Part shown: positions 35,203 through 47,835 of the stretch, in pieces
Layout of the letters: each line of letters starts with the position of its first letter
How positions within the stretch are numbered: position 1 is the first letter of the stretch
Assembly: GCF_000027165.1 (NCBI RefSeq)
Contig: NC_013853.1
Span: 1,116,001-1,180,000 of the forward strand
Source: Streptococcus mitis B6
GTDB taxonomy: Bacteria; Bacillota; Bacilli; Lactobacillales; Streptococcaceae
Direction: 5' to 3'
Length of the DNA stretch: 64,000 nucleotides
Notes under the pieces: model-generated
What the model saw: the letters and a program-made list of their open reading frames with translations, nothing else
Told to the model about the DNA's origin: nothing
Database searches by the model: none
Position numbers and translations under genes: made by a program

Positions 35203-35847
35203 TCATTCTAAACAGTCAATCAAAGGAAGAACTTCTAAAAAATCCCTCTTGTCAACATGATGTGGTATTTCTTTTTTGAGTACCTCTTTGGCACAAAAAG
35301 CAATTCCCAGTCCTGCTGACTTCAACATTAATAGATCATTGGCCCCGTCACCGATTGCAATCGTTCTTTCTTTAGGAAGTTTTAGTTTCTCTCTCCATTT
35401 TTCTAGAGTCTCTTTTTTGACCTGAGGACTGATAATTTGTCCAACTAATTTCCCTGTTAGAAAGCCACCTTTGACTTCAAGTTGGTTGGCAGAGAAATAG
35501 GCAATTCCAAGAGATTTTGCTAATCTCTCAGCTATTGGAGTAAAACCACCGGACACCAGACCAACTAGGATGCCATTCTTTTGGAGAATAGAGATAAATT
35601 TCTGGGCATTTGGCGTTAGATGAATAGTGTTGAAGACTTTATCAAAAACCGAAACAGGAAGACCTTCCAGCAAGGACACTCTTTTTCTTAAACTGCTTTC
35701 AAAGTCTAACTCTCCTCGCATTGCCCGACTTGTAATCTGTGAAATTTCCTCCTCACGACCTACCTCTCTTCCCAACAAATCAATCACTTCTTCTACGAGT
35801 AAGGTCCCATCAACATCCATGACACACAAGCCTTTTACTTGAGACAT
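35203..35847 (-). CDS. serB: Phosphoserine phosphatase
   Basis: HAD-superfamily SerB, 214 residues, the last step of serine synthesis. Motif I DVDGTL has nucleophile Asp11 and acid/base Asp13; motif II is VSGGF near residue 100; motif III/IV is [11 protein letters not shown] with the metal aspartates. Length and cap region match the small bacterial enzyme. AGGAGAACTG precedes the ATG. First gene of a pair with glxK, and separated from glgA by a strong terminator. Confidence 0.93.
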   Translation of the reverse strand: MSQVKGLCVMDVDGTLLVEEVIDLLGREVGREEEISQITSRAMRGELDFESSLRKRVSLLEGLPVSVFDKVFNTIHLTPNAQKFISILQKNGILVGLVSGGFTPIAERLAKSLGIAYFSANQLEVKGGFLTGKLVGQIISPQVKKETLEKWREKLKLPKERTIAIGDGANDLLMLKSAGLGIAFCAKEVLKKEIPHHVDKRDFLEVLPLIDCLE

Positions 35848-35870
35848 CAGTTCTCCTTTCTAAATAGCCT

Positions 35871-35900
35871 AAAAATCGTATGAAGTCATCATACGATTTT
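35871..35900 (-). terminator. Terminator of the glgBCDA operon
   Basis: Eleven-pair stem AAATCGTATGA/TCATACGATTT with a 5-nt loop and a T tail on the minus strand. Confidence 0.87.
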
Positions 35901-35905
35901 ATCTA

Positions 35906-37339
35906 TTAATTAACTAAGCTTTGGTACAAGTCTAGATATGACTTGCAGGCTGTATCCCATGAGAAATCACACTCCATAGCTTGTTTTTGTAGATTTCTCC
36001 AAACGTCAGGATGGTTTCTATACAAGTCCAATGCTGTTTGGAAAGTCCAATTCAACCAATAAGGAGATAGATTGTCAAAGCTAAAGCCAGTACCGCTTCC
36101 CTCGATTGGATTGAAAGCGCGAACGGTATCTCGCAAGCCACCAACTTCATGGACCAATGGCAAGGTTCCGTAACGCATAGCCATCATTTGAGACAAACCA
36201 CACGGTTCAAAACGACTTGGCATGAGGAAGAGGTCACAGGCAGCATAGATTTCTTGAGCTAGTTTGACATCAAAAGTGATATTTGCTGATAGCTTGTCTG
36301 GGTAAATCTGAGCAAACCATGAGAAAGCTCCTTCAAAGGCTGGATCACCAGTTCCTAAAAGAACAATCTGAACATCTTCTTGCAAGATCTGATGCAGACT
36401 TTCGACCACCACATCAAAACCTTTTTGACGTGTCAAACGAGAAACAATTCCCACCAGAGGAACGTCAGATCTAACTGGCAATCCAACTCTCTCTTGTAAT
36501 TTCGCCTTGTTCTGAGCTTTACCAGACAAATCTTCCTGATTAAAATGATAATCTAATAGAGCATCCGTCTGAGGATTATACAGGTCAGCATCAATCCCAT
36601 TCACGATACCAGAGACCTTACCAGACTCCATTCGAAGAATCTGATCCAAGTTACATCCGAACTGACTGGTCATAATTTCATGAGCATAGCTAGGCGAAAC
36701 TGTTGAAACACGGTCCGCATAGAGAATACCAGCCTTCATCCAGTTCAGACAGTTGTTCCAGCGAAGGGTTCCATCAGCATAACGTTCAAAGCCAACTCCA
36801 AACAAATCCCATAACATTCCTTCTGAGAATTGTCCTTGGAATTCCAAATTATGAATGGTTAAAACTGTTTTTATTCCTTGATAGGCTTGAATCCAACGGT
36901 ATTTTTCCTTCAACAAGAAAGGAATCATAGCTGTATGGTAGTCATGAACATGGAGAAGGTCAGGAATAAAGTCAATTCTTTCCATAGCCTCAATGGCAGC
37001 CAGTTGGAAAAAAGCAAAGCGTTCTCCGTCATCAAAATCACCGTAAACATGACCGCGGAAGAAATAATATTGATTGTCAATAAAGTAGAAGGTTACACCA
37101 TTTAAGACTGTTTTCTTAATCCCACAGTACTGTTTGCGCCAGCCAACGCTCACGTCAAAATGAAGAACATCTTCAATCTGATTTCCAAATTTAGCCTCTA
37201 CCATGTCATAGTAGGGTAAAATTACTGCAACTTCATGTCCAGCTTTTACCAGTGATTTGGGAAGAGCGCCAATGACGTCTCCCAAACCACCTGTTTTTGA
37301 AAAGGGTGCACCCTCAGCTGCTACAAATAAAATTTTCAT
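35906..37339 (-). CDS. glgA: Glycogen synthase
   Basis: ADP-glucose glycogen synthase (GT5), 477 residues, last gene of the operon. The ADP-glucose-binding KTGGLGDV lies at residues 15-22, followed by [12 protein letters not shown], then the C-terminal GT-B domain with [11 protein letters not shown] and the catalytic [15 protein letters not shown], and VGGLRDTV. Start overlaps the end of glgD by 4 nt (ATGA-type coupling). Confidence 0.97.
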   Translation of the reverse strand: MKILFVAAEGAPFSKTGGLGDVIGALPKSLVKAGHEVAVILPYYDMVEAKFGNQIEDVLHFDVSVGWRKQYCGIKKTVLNGVTFYFIDNQYYFFRGHVYGDFDDGERFAFFQLAAIEAMERIDFIPDLLHVHDYHTAMIPFLLKEKYRWIQAYQGIKTVLTIHNLEFQGQFSEGMLWDLFGVGFERYADGTLRWNNCLNWMKAGILYADRVSTVSPSYAHEIMTSQFGCNLDQILRMESGKVSGIVNGIDADLYNPQTDALLDYHFNQEDLSGKAQNKAKLQERVGLPVRSDVPLVGIVSRLTRQKGFDVVVESLHQILQEDVQIVLLGTGDPAFEGAFSWFAQIYPDKLSANITFDVKLAQEIYAACDLFLMPSRFEPCGLSQMMAMRYGTLPLVHEVGGLRDTVRAFNPIEGSGTGFSFDNLSPYWLNWTFQTALDLYRNHPDVWRNLQKQAMECDFSWDTACKSYLDLYQSLVN

Positions 37340-38475
37340 GAATGAATATCCTCTGTTACTTTAGCACCTTTTTTAACGACAACTGGATGTTCTGCAGTTC
37401 CACGGATTACAGCTCCATCAGCAACTTCAACGCCCTTGTCCAAGATAGCATATTCTACCTGAGCTGCTTCTCCAATAACAACACGAGGGAATAAGATGCT
37501 ATCTTTAACCAAGCTATCCTTATGGACATGAATATTACGTGATAAAACAGAATCAGCCACTTGACCTTCAATGATACTACCAGAAGCAAACTGAGAAGTA
37601 CTTACCTTAGATGTATTACCATAATAAGTTGGCTCTTCGTTTTTGACCTTGGTATAAATCTTTTGATTTGGTGAGAAGAGAGAGTAGAATTTTTGAGATT
37701 CAAGCATATCTTTATTAGCTTGGTAATAAGATTCTACAGAATGAATATTTGCCAGATAACCTGTGTATTCGTAGGCAAAAGCTCCTTCTTTGGCCGCCAA
37801 ATCACGTAAAACATAGCGCAATTTCTCTGGATGTTCTTTCTTGGCTTCTTCTTCCAAGCGTTCAATTAACCAAGGCGTATCAACGACAAAGATATCTGTA
37901 GACATATTGTAAGATTCATCTGATGATTTGCTGTCAAAAAGTTTATGAGAACGGACATGGTCTGTTTCATCCACTTCCAAGATTGCATTTACTTCTGAAA
38001 TATCTTTCTTAGGAAGTTTCTTATAAACTACAGTGATTGGCCCTTTTGTTGTAGTGTGTAGGTGGAATACTTGATTCAGATCAATATTAATCAAAATATC
38101 ACAGTTAAGAGAAACTGTTTGGTTTGATCCAGAACGTTTCAAATAAGTAAGAAGCTGATGATAGTATTCTTTTCCAACGGTACTACTTTCCACACGGGTA
38201 TTGTAAATACCTAGATAGTAATGACTAAGAAGAGTTGACAATCCCCACTCACGACCAGAACGGATATGGTCAAAGACTGAGCTAATATTATCTTGTTGGA
38301 AAATACCGAAAATACTACGAACACCTGCATTAGCAAGACTTGAAAGCGGGAAGTCAATCAAGCGATATTTACCACCAAATGGCAAACTAGCTACTGGACG
38401 GTGGTCTGTCAGTGTTGACATATCATGAAAACCAACTGTGTTTCCTAAAATGGCAGAATATTTATCAATCTTCAT
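37336..38475 (-). CDS. glgD: Glucose-1-phosphate adenylyltransferase regulatory-type subunit GlgD
   Basis: A 379-residue GlgC paralog that in Firmicutes forms a GlgC-GlgD complex. It keeps the nucleotidyltransferase fold ([21 protein letters not shown]) and the left-handed beta-helix C-terminus. However, the N-terminal [12 protein letters not shown] ATP loop of GlgC is replaced by [14 protein letters not shown], so it is probably inactive alone and modulates GlgC. Overlaps glgC by 11 nt. Confidence 0.94.
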   Translation of the reverse strand: MKIDKYSAILGNTVGFHDMSTLTDHRPVASLPFGGKYRLIDFPLSSLANAGVRSIFGIFQQDNISSVFDHIRSGREWGLSTLLSHYYLGIYNTRVESSTVGKEYYHQLLTYLKRSGSNQTVSLNCDILINIDLNQVFHLHTTTKGPITVVYKKLPKKDISEVNAILEVDETDHVRSHKLFDSKSSDESYNMSTDIFVVDTPWLIERLEEEAKKEHPEKLRYVLRDLAAKEGAFAYEYTGYLANIHSVESYYQANKDMLESQKFYSLFSPNQKIYTKVKNEEPTYYGNTSKVSTSQFASGSIIEGQVADSVLSRNIHVHKDSLVKDSILFPRVVIGEAAQVEYAILDKGVEVADGAVIRGTAEHPVVVKKGAKVTEDIHS

Positions 38476-39607
38476 CTGTTGCTACCCCCACTACTTCATC
38501 ATATCCTACAACTTGTACTTCTTCTGTTCCATCAATTTCGACACCATCAGAAATAACTGCACCTTCACCAATAATGGCACGTTTGATTTTAGCTCCTTGA
38601 CCAACAATTGCACCACTCATGATAACTGAATCTACTACTTCTGCTCCTTCGCGAACTTGCGCTCCTGTTGAAAGGATAGAGTGTTTAACCGTTCCATCAA
38701 CAAAACATCCGTCTACAACTAATGAGTCTTCCACATCAGCATTGGCACCAAGGTAGTTTGGTGGCGAAATCAAGTTTCTTGAGTAAATCTTCCATTGACG
38801 GTTACGGCTATCCAAGGCATTTTCTGGTGAAATGTACTCCATGTTCGCTTCCCAAAGAGACTCAATCGTACCGACGTCTTTCCAGTAACCATTAAATTCG
38901 TAGGCATAGACACTTTCACCTGACTCAAGGTAATTTGGAATGACATTTTTACCGAAGTCTGACATATCGACATTGCTCTTTTCAGCAGCAACAAGCATAT
39001 TACGGAGACGTTGCCAATCAAAGATGTAAATCCCCATAGAGGCTTTGGTAGATTTAGGTTGGGCTGGTTTCTCTTCAAATTCTACAATACGATTGTTAGC
39101 ATCTGTGTTCATGATGCCAAAACGGCTAGCTTCTTTAAGAGGAACATCAAGAACTGCTACTGTCAAACTAGCATTATTATCCTTGTGAGACTTGAGCATA
39201 GCATCATAGTCCATCTTATAGATATGGTCACCAGATAGAATCAAAACATACTCAGGATTGACACTATCGATATAGTCGATATTTTGATAAATAGCGTGAC
39301 TAGTTCCTTCAAACCAACGATTTCCTTCACTTGCAGAATAAGGTTGAAGGATAGAGACACCAGAATTAATACCATCTAGACCCCAACTTGAACCATTCCC
39401 GATATGATTGTTGAGAGCAAGTGGTTGATACTGGGTGATGACTCCAACATTGTGAATTCCTGAGTTGGCACAGTTTGAGAGAGCAAAGTCAATGATACGG
39501 TAGCGCCCACCAAATTGTACAGCTGGTTTTGCGATGCTTTGAGTGAGTTTACCGAGACGAGTTCCTTGCCCACCAGCAAGAATCAAAGCTAACATTTCAT
39601 TCTTCAT
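38465..39607 (-). CDS. glgC: Glucose-1-phosphate adenylyltransferase catalytic subunit GlgC
   Basis: ADP-glucose pyrophosphorylase, 380 residues, forming ADP-glucose from ATP and glucose-1-phosphate. [15 protein letters not shown] at residues about 8-22, [27 protein letters not shown] (metal site) and the substrate region [12 protein letters not shown] are all present, with hexapeptide repeats in the last 100 residues. Overlaps glgB by 11 nt. Catalytic partner of GlgD. Confidence 0.97.
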   Translation of the reverse strand: MKNEMLALILAGGQGTRLGKLTQSIAKPAVQFGGRYRIIDFALSNCANSGIHNVGVITQYQPLALNNHIGNGSSWGLDGINSGVSILQPYSASEGNRWFEGTSHAIYQNIDYIDSVNPEYVLILSGDHIYKMDYDAMLKSHKDNNASLTVAVLDVPLKEASRFGIMNTDANNRIVEFEEKPAQPKSTKASMGIYIFDWQRLRNMLVAAEKSNVDMSDFGKNVIPNYLESGESVYAYEFNGYWKDVGTIESLWEANMEYISPENALDSRNRQWKIYSRNLISPPNYLGANADVEDSLVVDGCFVDGTVKHSILSTGAQVREGAEVVDSVIMSGAIVGQGAKIKRAIIGEGAVISDGVEIDGTEEVQVVGYDEVVGVATDED

Positions 39608-41525
39608 TTTCTACTCCTTTTTGGTTTTTACTTGTGACAGTTTTATCAGATTTCAAGCGACGCTTGATTTTCCATACACTAGCTCCCATAGCCGGTAGGG
39701 TAAAGGTTAATGTCTGCTCATAATCTTTCCATAATCCTTCTTTCGTTTGAACAGTTTGATTGTGTTCTTTCCAGACACCGCCCCACTCTTCTAACTCAGT
39801 ATTCCAGACTTCTTCATAAATCCCTGCAACAGGAAGGCCGATTGTAAAATCTTTTCGTTCAACAGGTGCCATATTAAAGACACAGACTAACATATCGCCC
39901 TTTTTCCCCTTACGGATGAAGGACAGAACACTCTGGTCTCGATTATCCGCATCGATGATTTCAATACCATCATAGCTGGTATCAATTTCCCACAGACAGC
40001 GGTGGTCTTTGTAAAACTGGTTTAGCTGAGAAGTGAAATACTTCATCTTAGCATTCATTGGATCTTCTATATTAGACCATTCCAACTGTTCTTCAGATTT
40101 CCATTCTAGGAATTGCCCATATTCACTACCCATGAAGAGCAATTTTTTACCTGGGTGACAAATTTGGTAAGTGTAGATATTGCGCAAGCCTGCGAATTGA
40201 TTATAACGATCTCCCCACATCTTGTGCATCATACTCTTCTTGCCATGAACCACTTCATCGTGCGAGAATGGTAGGAGATAGTTCTCCTTGAAGACATACA
40301 TAAAGCTGAAAGTCACCAGGTTAAAGTCATATTTACGATAAATCGGATCTTCTTCATAGAAACGGAGGATATCATTCATCCAGCCCATATTCCATTTGTA
40401 GTCGAAGCCAAGACCATCTGAATCCTTGGTGTCAGTAATCTGAGTAGCTGATGAACTTTCCTCAGCTATCATCATCACATCTGGATGAGCTTGTTTAATG
40501 ACATCATTCAAACGTTTTAAGAAATAATAGCCTTCGTAGTTTAGATTGCCACCATCCTTGTTAGGTGTCCATGGAGCATCATCGTAGTCAAGATAGAGCA
40601 TGTTGCTAACTGCATCCACGCGAATACCATCTAGATGGTAAAAGTCAATCCAAAACTTAATACTAGAAATCAAGAAGGACTGGACTTCATTCTTTCCAAG
40701 GTCAAAATTGAGTGCTCCCCAACCATAGTTATGAGCCTTATTATGGTCCTGATACTCAAAAGTCGGTGTCCCATCATAATAGGCCAAGGCATCATCATTA
40801 ATGGTGAAGTGACCAGGTACCCAATCTACAATAACACCTATATTGTTTAAGTGACATTCCTCAACAAAATCTTGAAACTCTTCAGGACGACCATAGGCAT
40901 GCTCTAGAGCAAAGTAACCCATAAGCTGATAGCCCCAACTCAAACCGAGTGGGTGAGACATCAAAGGCATAAACTCAATGTGAGTATAGTTCATCTCAAC
41001 CAAGTAAGGAATGAGATCATCTTTCAATTGAGCAAAACTATAGGGACTACCGTCTGGATTTCTCTTCCAAGAACCAGCATGAGCCTCGTAAATATTGACA
41101 GGACGCTCTTCAAAGCTCAAGCGTTTTCTACGAGCTAACCATAGACCATCCTTCCATTTTTTCTCTGGAATCTCTGTTAAAATCGCTCCAGTCCCAGGTC
41201 GTGCCTCATACCTTACAGCCAAAGGATCAATCTTCATCAGCTGATGACCATTTGCACGTGTGATATGATACTTATAAATTTGGCCTTCTTGAGCAAGACT
41301 AGTAAAGACTTCCCAGACTCCAAATTCATTTCGTTCCATTGGAATTTGATTTTCAACCCAATTGGTTAAATCCCCTACCAAGTGAACAGCCTGTGCATTG
41401 GGTGCCCACACACGAAAAGTATAGCCATACTCTCCATTTTTTTCTTCCTTATGTGCTCCCAGATAGTGCTGGAGGTGAAAATTTTCACCTGTCATAAAGG
41501 TTTCTAAAGCTTTTTTCTTATCCAT
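39597..41525 (-). CDS. glgB: 1,4-alpha-glucan branching enzyme
   Basis: GH13 branching enzyme, 642 residues, first gene of glgBCDA. An N-terminal CBM48 ([18 protein letters not shown]) precedes the catalytic barrel, with nucleophile Asp about 304 in [11 protein letters not shown], acid Glu about 355 in MIAEESS and the transition-state aspartate in [11 protein letters not shown]. It ends in a lysine-rich tail. AGGAGGGTGT is the ribosome site. The promoter upstream has a cre, suggesting repression by CcpA in rich sugar. Confidence 0.97.
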   Translation of the reverse strand: MDKKKALETFMTGENFHLQHYLGAHKEEKNGEYGYTFRVWAPNAQAVHLVGDLTNWVENQIPMERNEFGVWEVFTSLAQEGQIYKYHITRANGHQLMKIDPLAVRYEARPGTGAILTEIPEKKWKDGLWLARRKRLSFEERPVNIYEAHAGSWKRNPDGSPYSFAQLKDDLIPYLVEMNYTHIEFMPLMSHPLGLSWGYQLMGYFALEHAYGRPEEFQDFVEECHLNNIGVIVDWVPGHFTINDDALAYYDGTPTFEYQDHNKAHNYGWGALNFDLGKNEVQSFLISSIKFWIDFYHLDGIRVDAVSNMLYLDYDDAPWTPNKDGGNLNYEGYYFLKRLNDVIKQAHPDVMMIAEESSSATQITDTKDSDGLGFDYKWNMGWMNDILRFYEEDPIYRKYDFNLVTFSFMYVFKENYLLPFSHDEVVHGKKSMMHKMWGDRYNQFAGLRNIYTYQICHPGKKLLFMGSEYGQFLEWKSEEQLEWSNIEDPMNAKMKYFTSQLNQFYKDHRCLWEIDTSYDGIEIIDADNRDQSVLSFIRKGKKGDMLVCVFNMAPVERKDFTIGLPVAGIYEEVWNTELEEWGGVWKEHNQTVQTKEGLWKDYEQTLTFTLPAMGASVWKIKRRLKSDKTVTSKNQKGVENEE

Positions 41526-41540
41526 ACACCCTCCTATTTC

Positions 41541-41591
41541 TGTAAGCGTTTTCTATAGATTTATTATACTACCTTTTTAGAGAAGATTCAA
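41541..41591 (-). promoter_or_regulatory. glgBCDA promoter with CcpA cre site
   Basis: Minus strand TTGAAT (41586-41591), 17-nt spacer, TATAAT (41563-41568). TGTAAGCGTTTTCT (41541-41554), a near-consensus cre, covers the first transcribed bases. IS30 copy 2 begins 36 bp upstream of the -35, leaving the promoter whole. Confidence 0.78.
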
Positions 41592-41627
41592 GTGAATTAC
41601 TATATTTTGTAAAAATTCTTTTGAAAG

Positions 41628-43170
41628 CGTAACTTCTCAAAGTAACTTCCATCTCTCTCCCAAAACTGGAAGTTAGTCTCAGACGATGAATTATGCTAGA
41701 ATTAAGTCTGAGACTTTTCGTGAGGAGGTACCTCATGACGAAAAAACAAAAACATCTCACTCTAGAAGACCGTATTGACATCCAAACTGGAATCAGCCAA
41801 CAGGAGACTTTCCGTTCCATCGCTGAGAAGATGGGGAAAGACCCGTCAACGATTTCAAAGGAAATCAAGCGCAATCGCATCATGCATCCAACATCCGTCA
41901 AATCTGATTGCACGGATTGCCCTCTTCTCAAAAAAGCTCCTTATGTCTGTAACAACTGTCCAAAAAAGAGGACGGATTGTGGGTTTAACCGCTATCTTTA
42001 CTACGCGAAAAAGGCACAGGAGCATTACGAGACTATGTTGAGGGAATCCAGACAGGGCATTCCCCTAAACAAGGAAAGTTTTTATCAGATGGACAAGATC
42101 TTAACCCTAGGCATCCAGAAGAAACAAAGCATCTACCATATCATTCAGACACATAACCTACCTGTGTCGAAAGCTACGGTGTATCGGCATGCCAAGCTGG
42201 GCTATCTGACAGCCAAGCCCATTGATTTCCCTCGGATGGTCACGTTCAAGGAACGCAGAAAATCCAGAAAAGTAGCTATTCCCAAAGAGCTGAAAATTGG
42301 GCGGACCTATCAAGATTTCCAAGAGTTACGAGAAACTGATGATTTCTTCAAATGGTTGGAAATGGACACGGTCATCGGCAGACCTGGTGGAAAGCTACTG
42401 CTCACCTTCAACGTTTCCTTCTGTAATTTCCTCTTCGCCTTGCTTTTGGACAACAAGACTGCTCTGGAAGTCGCCACTAAATTCGCAGCTTTGAAAGAAA
42501 GAGTCATGGACGGAGGGTATGCGTTCCATCAGCTGTTCCCTGTCATTCTCACAGACAACGGATCTGAGTTCGCCTATGTGGAGGAGCTTGAGCGAGACAT
42601 TGATGGGAAGTCTCACCTCTACTTCTGCGACCCTAGCCGTCCTGACCAGAAGGGGCGGATTGAGAAGAACCATACGGTTTTGCGAGCCATTCTTCCCAAG
42701 GGCACTTCCTTTGACCAGCTGACTCAGAAAGACGTCAATCTAGTCATTTCCCATGTCAATTCCTTGAAACGAGAAGAGTTTCAAGGAAAATCTGCTTACG
42801 ACGTCTTCACCTTCACCTTTGGCGAGGACATCGCTGCTCTTCTGGGTTGCCAATTTGTCAAACCAGAAGACACACACTTATCACCTGATTTATTGAAATA
42901 AAGGGAATTTTCCCCTCTAACTACACATCTTATCACCATCGAAAAGTCTCACACTAAACGCTAGCAACTGGAATTTACTCTAAGACGACTCTGTTTTAGG
43001 GCTATTTGTCGTGCACTTTTTTCTGAGTCTTTTCGCTTTTGAACCCTTATATATCAAGAAAAAGAAAACCAGTGGAAGTTAGTCTAAGACGGATTTCCAC
43101 TGATTTCACGCATTTTTCTCATACTAAAAGCTAGGTTGTGGGAAACTGGAAGTTAGTTTTAGAAGTTACC
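41628..43170 (+). mobile_element. IS30-family insertion sequence, copy 2 (1543 bp)
   Basis: Same element as copy 1, inserted between glgB and pulA in the same orientation. Flanked by perfect 13-bp repeats ATTCTTTTGAAAG (41615-41627 and 43171-43183). Same length and ends as copy 1, with at least two substitutions inside or near the end of the transposase gene. Confidence 0.93.
41735..42901 (+). CDS. IS30-family transposase (copy 2)
   Basis: A 388-residue protein identical to the copy 1 transposase except Val for Ile near the C-terminus (SAYDVF). HTH, cysteine cluster and DDE residues are intact. GAGGAGG ribosome site. Confidence 0.95.
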   Translation: MTKKQKHLTLEDRIDIQTGISQQETFRSIAEKMGKDPSTISKEIKRNRIMHPTSVKSDCTDCPLLKKAPYVCNNCPKKRTDCGFNRYLYYAKKAQEHYETMLRESRQGIPLNKESFYQMDKILTLGIQKKQSIYHIIQTHNLPVSKATVYRHAKLGYLTAKPIDFPRMVTFKERRKSRKVAIPKELKIGRTYQDFQELRETDDFFKWLEMDTVIGRPGGKLLLTFNVSFCNFLFALLLDNKTALEVATKFAALKERVMDGGYAFHQLFPVILTDNGSEFAYVEELERDIDGKSHLYFCDPSRPDQKGRIEKNHTVLRAILPKGTSFDQLTQKDVNLVISHVNSLKREEFQGKSAYDVFTFTFGEDIAALLGCQFVKPEDTHLSPDLLK

Positions 43171-43316
43171 ATTCTTTTGAAAGTCTTCAACAAATTAACT
43201 GATGTGTTCACTTGTAAAACAAGGAATTTTCAGAAAAGCCATTAAAGCGAATTCTTTTTTATAATACTATCATAAAGTTCGTGATTTTACTAATAAAAGA
43301 CGTGATTTTAAGTAAA

Positions 43317-43350
43317 AAACAAACCAGGAAATGAATTTCCTGATTTTATT
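43317..43350 (-). terminator. Terminator of pulA
   Basis: CAGGAAA/TTTCCTG stem with a short loop, followed on the minus strand by TTTGTTTTTTAC. The rest of 43184-43393 is A/T-rich with no recognisable feature. Confidence 0.7.
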
Positions 43351-43393
43351 AACAGATAAAGCACCACAAATGAATTTAAATTGTAACTCTATT

Positions 43394-45673
43394 CTACAAA
43401 ACTTTAAAGACGCTGGCACTGACGCCACCAACCATGTCTTTATCACTTAAATGGCTATTGGTCACCAACAGTTCCAGATTTCCAGCATTTTCAAACTGGA
43501 AGTCTTGCCCTTTAGCATTAAAGACAACCAATAGATGTTCTTCCCCATGAATTTCAAAGACAATCCAACCACTATGTTCGTGTGATGAATGAACAAAGAC
43601 ATGATGGTAAATTTCTTCATAAGTAGGGTAAGAAAAGGCACCAGTTTCTGTCTTCAATCGAATCATCTGACGGATAAAGTCAATACTGTCTTGACGCTCA
43701 TTAATCAAATCCCAGTTCACTTGGTTCACACTGTCTGGAGCATTATAGCTATTCATAGCACGCTCTCTATCATCATGGGTCAACTCACCATTTTCACCAG
43801 TCGCAACCAGTTTGGTACGACCAAATTCTTGACCAATTTCCATAAAGGCCATCCCCTGCATGAGCAGATTCATGGCTGTGGCAGTTTCGACCTTGCGCAT
43901 GATTTGCTCTGAAGTTTGGTCTGGATGTAGGGTTGCCAACAAATCGTGAAGATTGTAATTATCATGGGCCTCTACATAGTTAAGCACTTGATTTGGATGT
44001 GTATAGGTTCCTAATTCACGACTGCCTAGAATTGCCTTGGCTAGAATTGGCTCTGTCGCAGCACCGCTAACAAAACCTGACTTGATAGCACCATAAACTT
44101 CTCCACCTTTGACAGCATCGCGCTGATTGTCATTAAAGAAACCAATATTTGGCATCTGGTAGGCATTGTCCTTCTTGGCCTTATCATAAGGCGCTAGGCC
44201 TGTTCCCATATCCCATCCTTCTCCATAAAGGATAATGTTAGGGTCAATTTCATCCAAACTCTGACGAATCATCTGCATAGTCTTGACATCATGAATCCCC
44301 ATCAAATCAAAACGGAAACCGTCAATATTGTATTCCTGCACCCAGTATAGGAGGGAATCAATCATATACTTGCGGAACATTTCGTGTTCACTAGCTGTTT
44401 CATTTCCAACACCCGTTCCATTCTGGAAGGTACCGTCTGGATTCATACGATAATAGTAATCAGGGACAGTTGTTTGGAAAGGTGCATCAACAACTGAGAA
44501 GGTATGGTTATAGACCACATCCATAATGACACCAATGCCAGCATCGTGATAGGCTTGAACCATGGTCTTCAAATCGCGAATGACCTGAGCTGGATCATCT
44601 GGGTTAGTTGAAAGGCTCGTTTCTGGTGCGTTATAGTTTTGTGGATCATAACCCCAGTTGTAGGTTACATTACCGTCCTCATCATATTCTTTGTGACGGT
44701 CTGCAATTGGTTGCAACTGAACATAATTGTAGCCCAGCTTCTTGATGTAATCAAAAGCAGTTGACTGGCCGTACTGGTTAACTGTTCCAGTCTGAGCAGC
44801 ACCTAAGAAAGTTCCTCGAAGATGTTCATCCACACCTGAGGTCGGAGATTTGGTCAAATCACGAATGTGCATTTCACAGATAACTGCCTTACATGGATTT
44901 TCCAAACGCCAAGTAGCCTCAGAACCGTGCTTGACCTCGAAGCTTTCAACTTGCTTTTCTTCATGACTCAGAATAGCTGAACGTTTGCCATCAGGACTGG
45001 TTGCAATAGTGTATGGGTCGCGAGTAAGACTTTGGTGATGGGGGAATTGAACTTGATACTGATAAGCCTTACCAGTCAAATCTTCCTCAACATCCAAACT
45101 CCAGACACCAATTGTATTGTCCTTATGATTATAAGAGTAGCTATTGCCTCTTTCCAGCTCAAAAGTCTTCCAAACAGGGGCATCGTTAGCAGCTGATTCA
45201 TAAACGACAATCTGCACTTCTGTCGCTGTTGGAGCCCAAAGGGCAAAATGAGCCTGATTATCCTCTATACGGCAACCCAATTTCCCTTGATAACCCCAAT
45301 GATGGTCAAAACTAGCACTATTAATGGCCTTATCAAAGGCAAAAGGATTTTGATTTTTATAGAAAGGACTTGCAATAGCAGGATTCTCAGAGTAATAAAT
45401 TCTGTCATCTCCTTCCAAAATCCAGACCTCTGTTAAAAGAGGATAGTGATTGAAACGGATAGCATATTCTTTACTGGTTTGGCCTGTATGAACTACAAAA
45501 TTCAAGCTTTCTAGAGGATGAGCACTTGGATGTTCAAAACTGAATAAGGCACCAAAATAATCTTCTTTATAGACCAGCAAATCGATTCGCTGGTCTTTAC
45601 TTTTTACAAAAGAGCAAGTGTCGTATTCTCCATTCTTGCGATGGTAATGAATGCGCATAGGGTAGTTATACAT
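43394..45673 (-). CDS. pulA: Type I pullulanase (intracellular)
   Basis: A 759-residue GH13_14 debranching enzyme cleaving alpha-1,6 links in glycogen or maltodextrins. It has no signal peptide, unlike the large surface SpuA, so it acts in the cytosol. An N-terminal carbohydrate-binding-like part and CBM48 (FALWAPTATEVQIVVYE) precede the barrel. The type I signature NWGYDPQNYNAPE is near residue 345, nucleophile Asp lies in GFRFDLMG, Glu in ILYGEGWDMG and the third carboxylate in VEAHDNYN. It complements the glg operon on the other side of the IS30 insertion. Confidence 0.95.
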   Translation of the reverse strand: MYNYPMRIHYHRKNGEYDTCSFVKSKDQRIDLLVYKEDYFGALFSFEHPSAHPLESLNFVVHTGQTSKEYAIRFNHYPLLTEVWILEGDDRIYYSENPAIASPFYKNQNPFAFDKAINSASFDHHWGYQGKLGCRIEDNQAHFALWAPTATEVQIVVYESAANDAPVWKTFELERGNSYSYNHKDNTIGVWSLDVEEDLTGKAYQYQVQFPHHQSLTRDPYTIATSPDGKRSAILSHEEKQVESFEVKHGSEATWRLENPCKAVICEMHIRDLTKSPTSGVDEHLRGTFLGAAQTGTVNQYGQSTAFDYIKKLGYNYVQLQPIADRHKEYDEDGNVTYNWGYDPQNYNAPETSLSTNPDDPAQVIRDLKTMVQAYHDAGIGVIMDVVYNHTFSVVDAPFQTTVPDYYYRMNPDGTFQNGTGVGNETASEHEMFRKYMIDSLLYWVQEYNIDGFRFDLMGIHDVKTMQMIRQSLDEIDPNIILYGEGWDMGTGLAPYDKAKKDNAYQMPNIGFFNDNQRDAVKGGEVYGAIKSGFVSGAATEPILAKAILGSRELGTYTHPNQVLNYVEAHDNYNLHDLLATLHPDQTSEQIMRKVETATAMNLLMQGMAFMEIGQEFGRTKLVATGENGELTHDDRERAMNSYNAPDSVNQVNWDLINERQDSIDFIRQMIRLKTETGAFSYPTYEEIYHHVFVHSSHEHSGWIVFEIHGEEHLLVVFNAKGQDFQFENAGNLELLVTNSHLSDKDMVGGVSASVFKVL

Positions 45674-45784
45674 TTTTTATTTTTCCTTTTTTGATTTGTT
45701 TCTATTTCACTAATAAATTTTTGACCGATTTTGTCCTGATTAACAAACTAGTTATATTATCTAAACTCTGTTTTTAAACGATCA

Positions 45785-47758
<1,974 letters not shown>

Positions 47759-47835
47759 TAAACTAAGCCCTCCTCACAAACGAGAAGGGTGGAAAAAATA
47801 CTTAGATTGGAATTATTTTTAAAACTCAAACAGAC

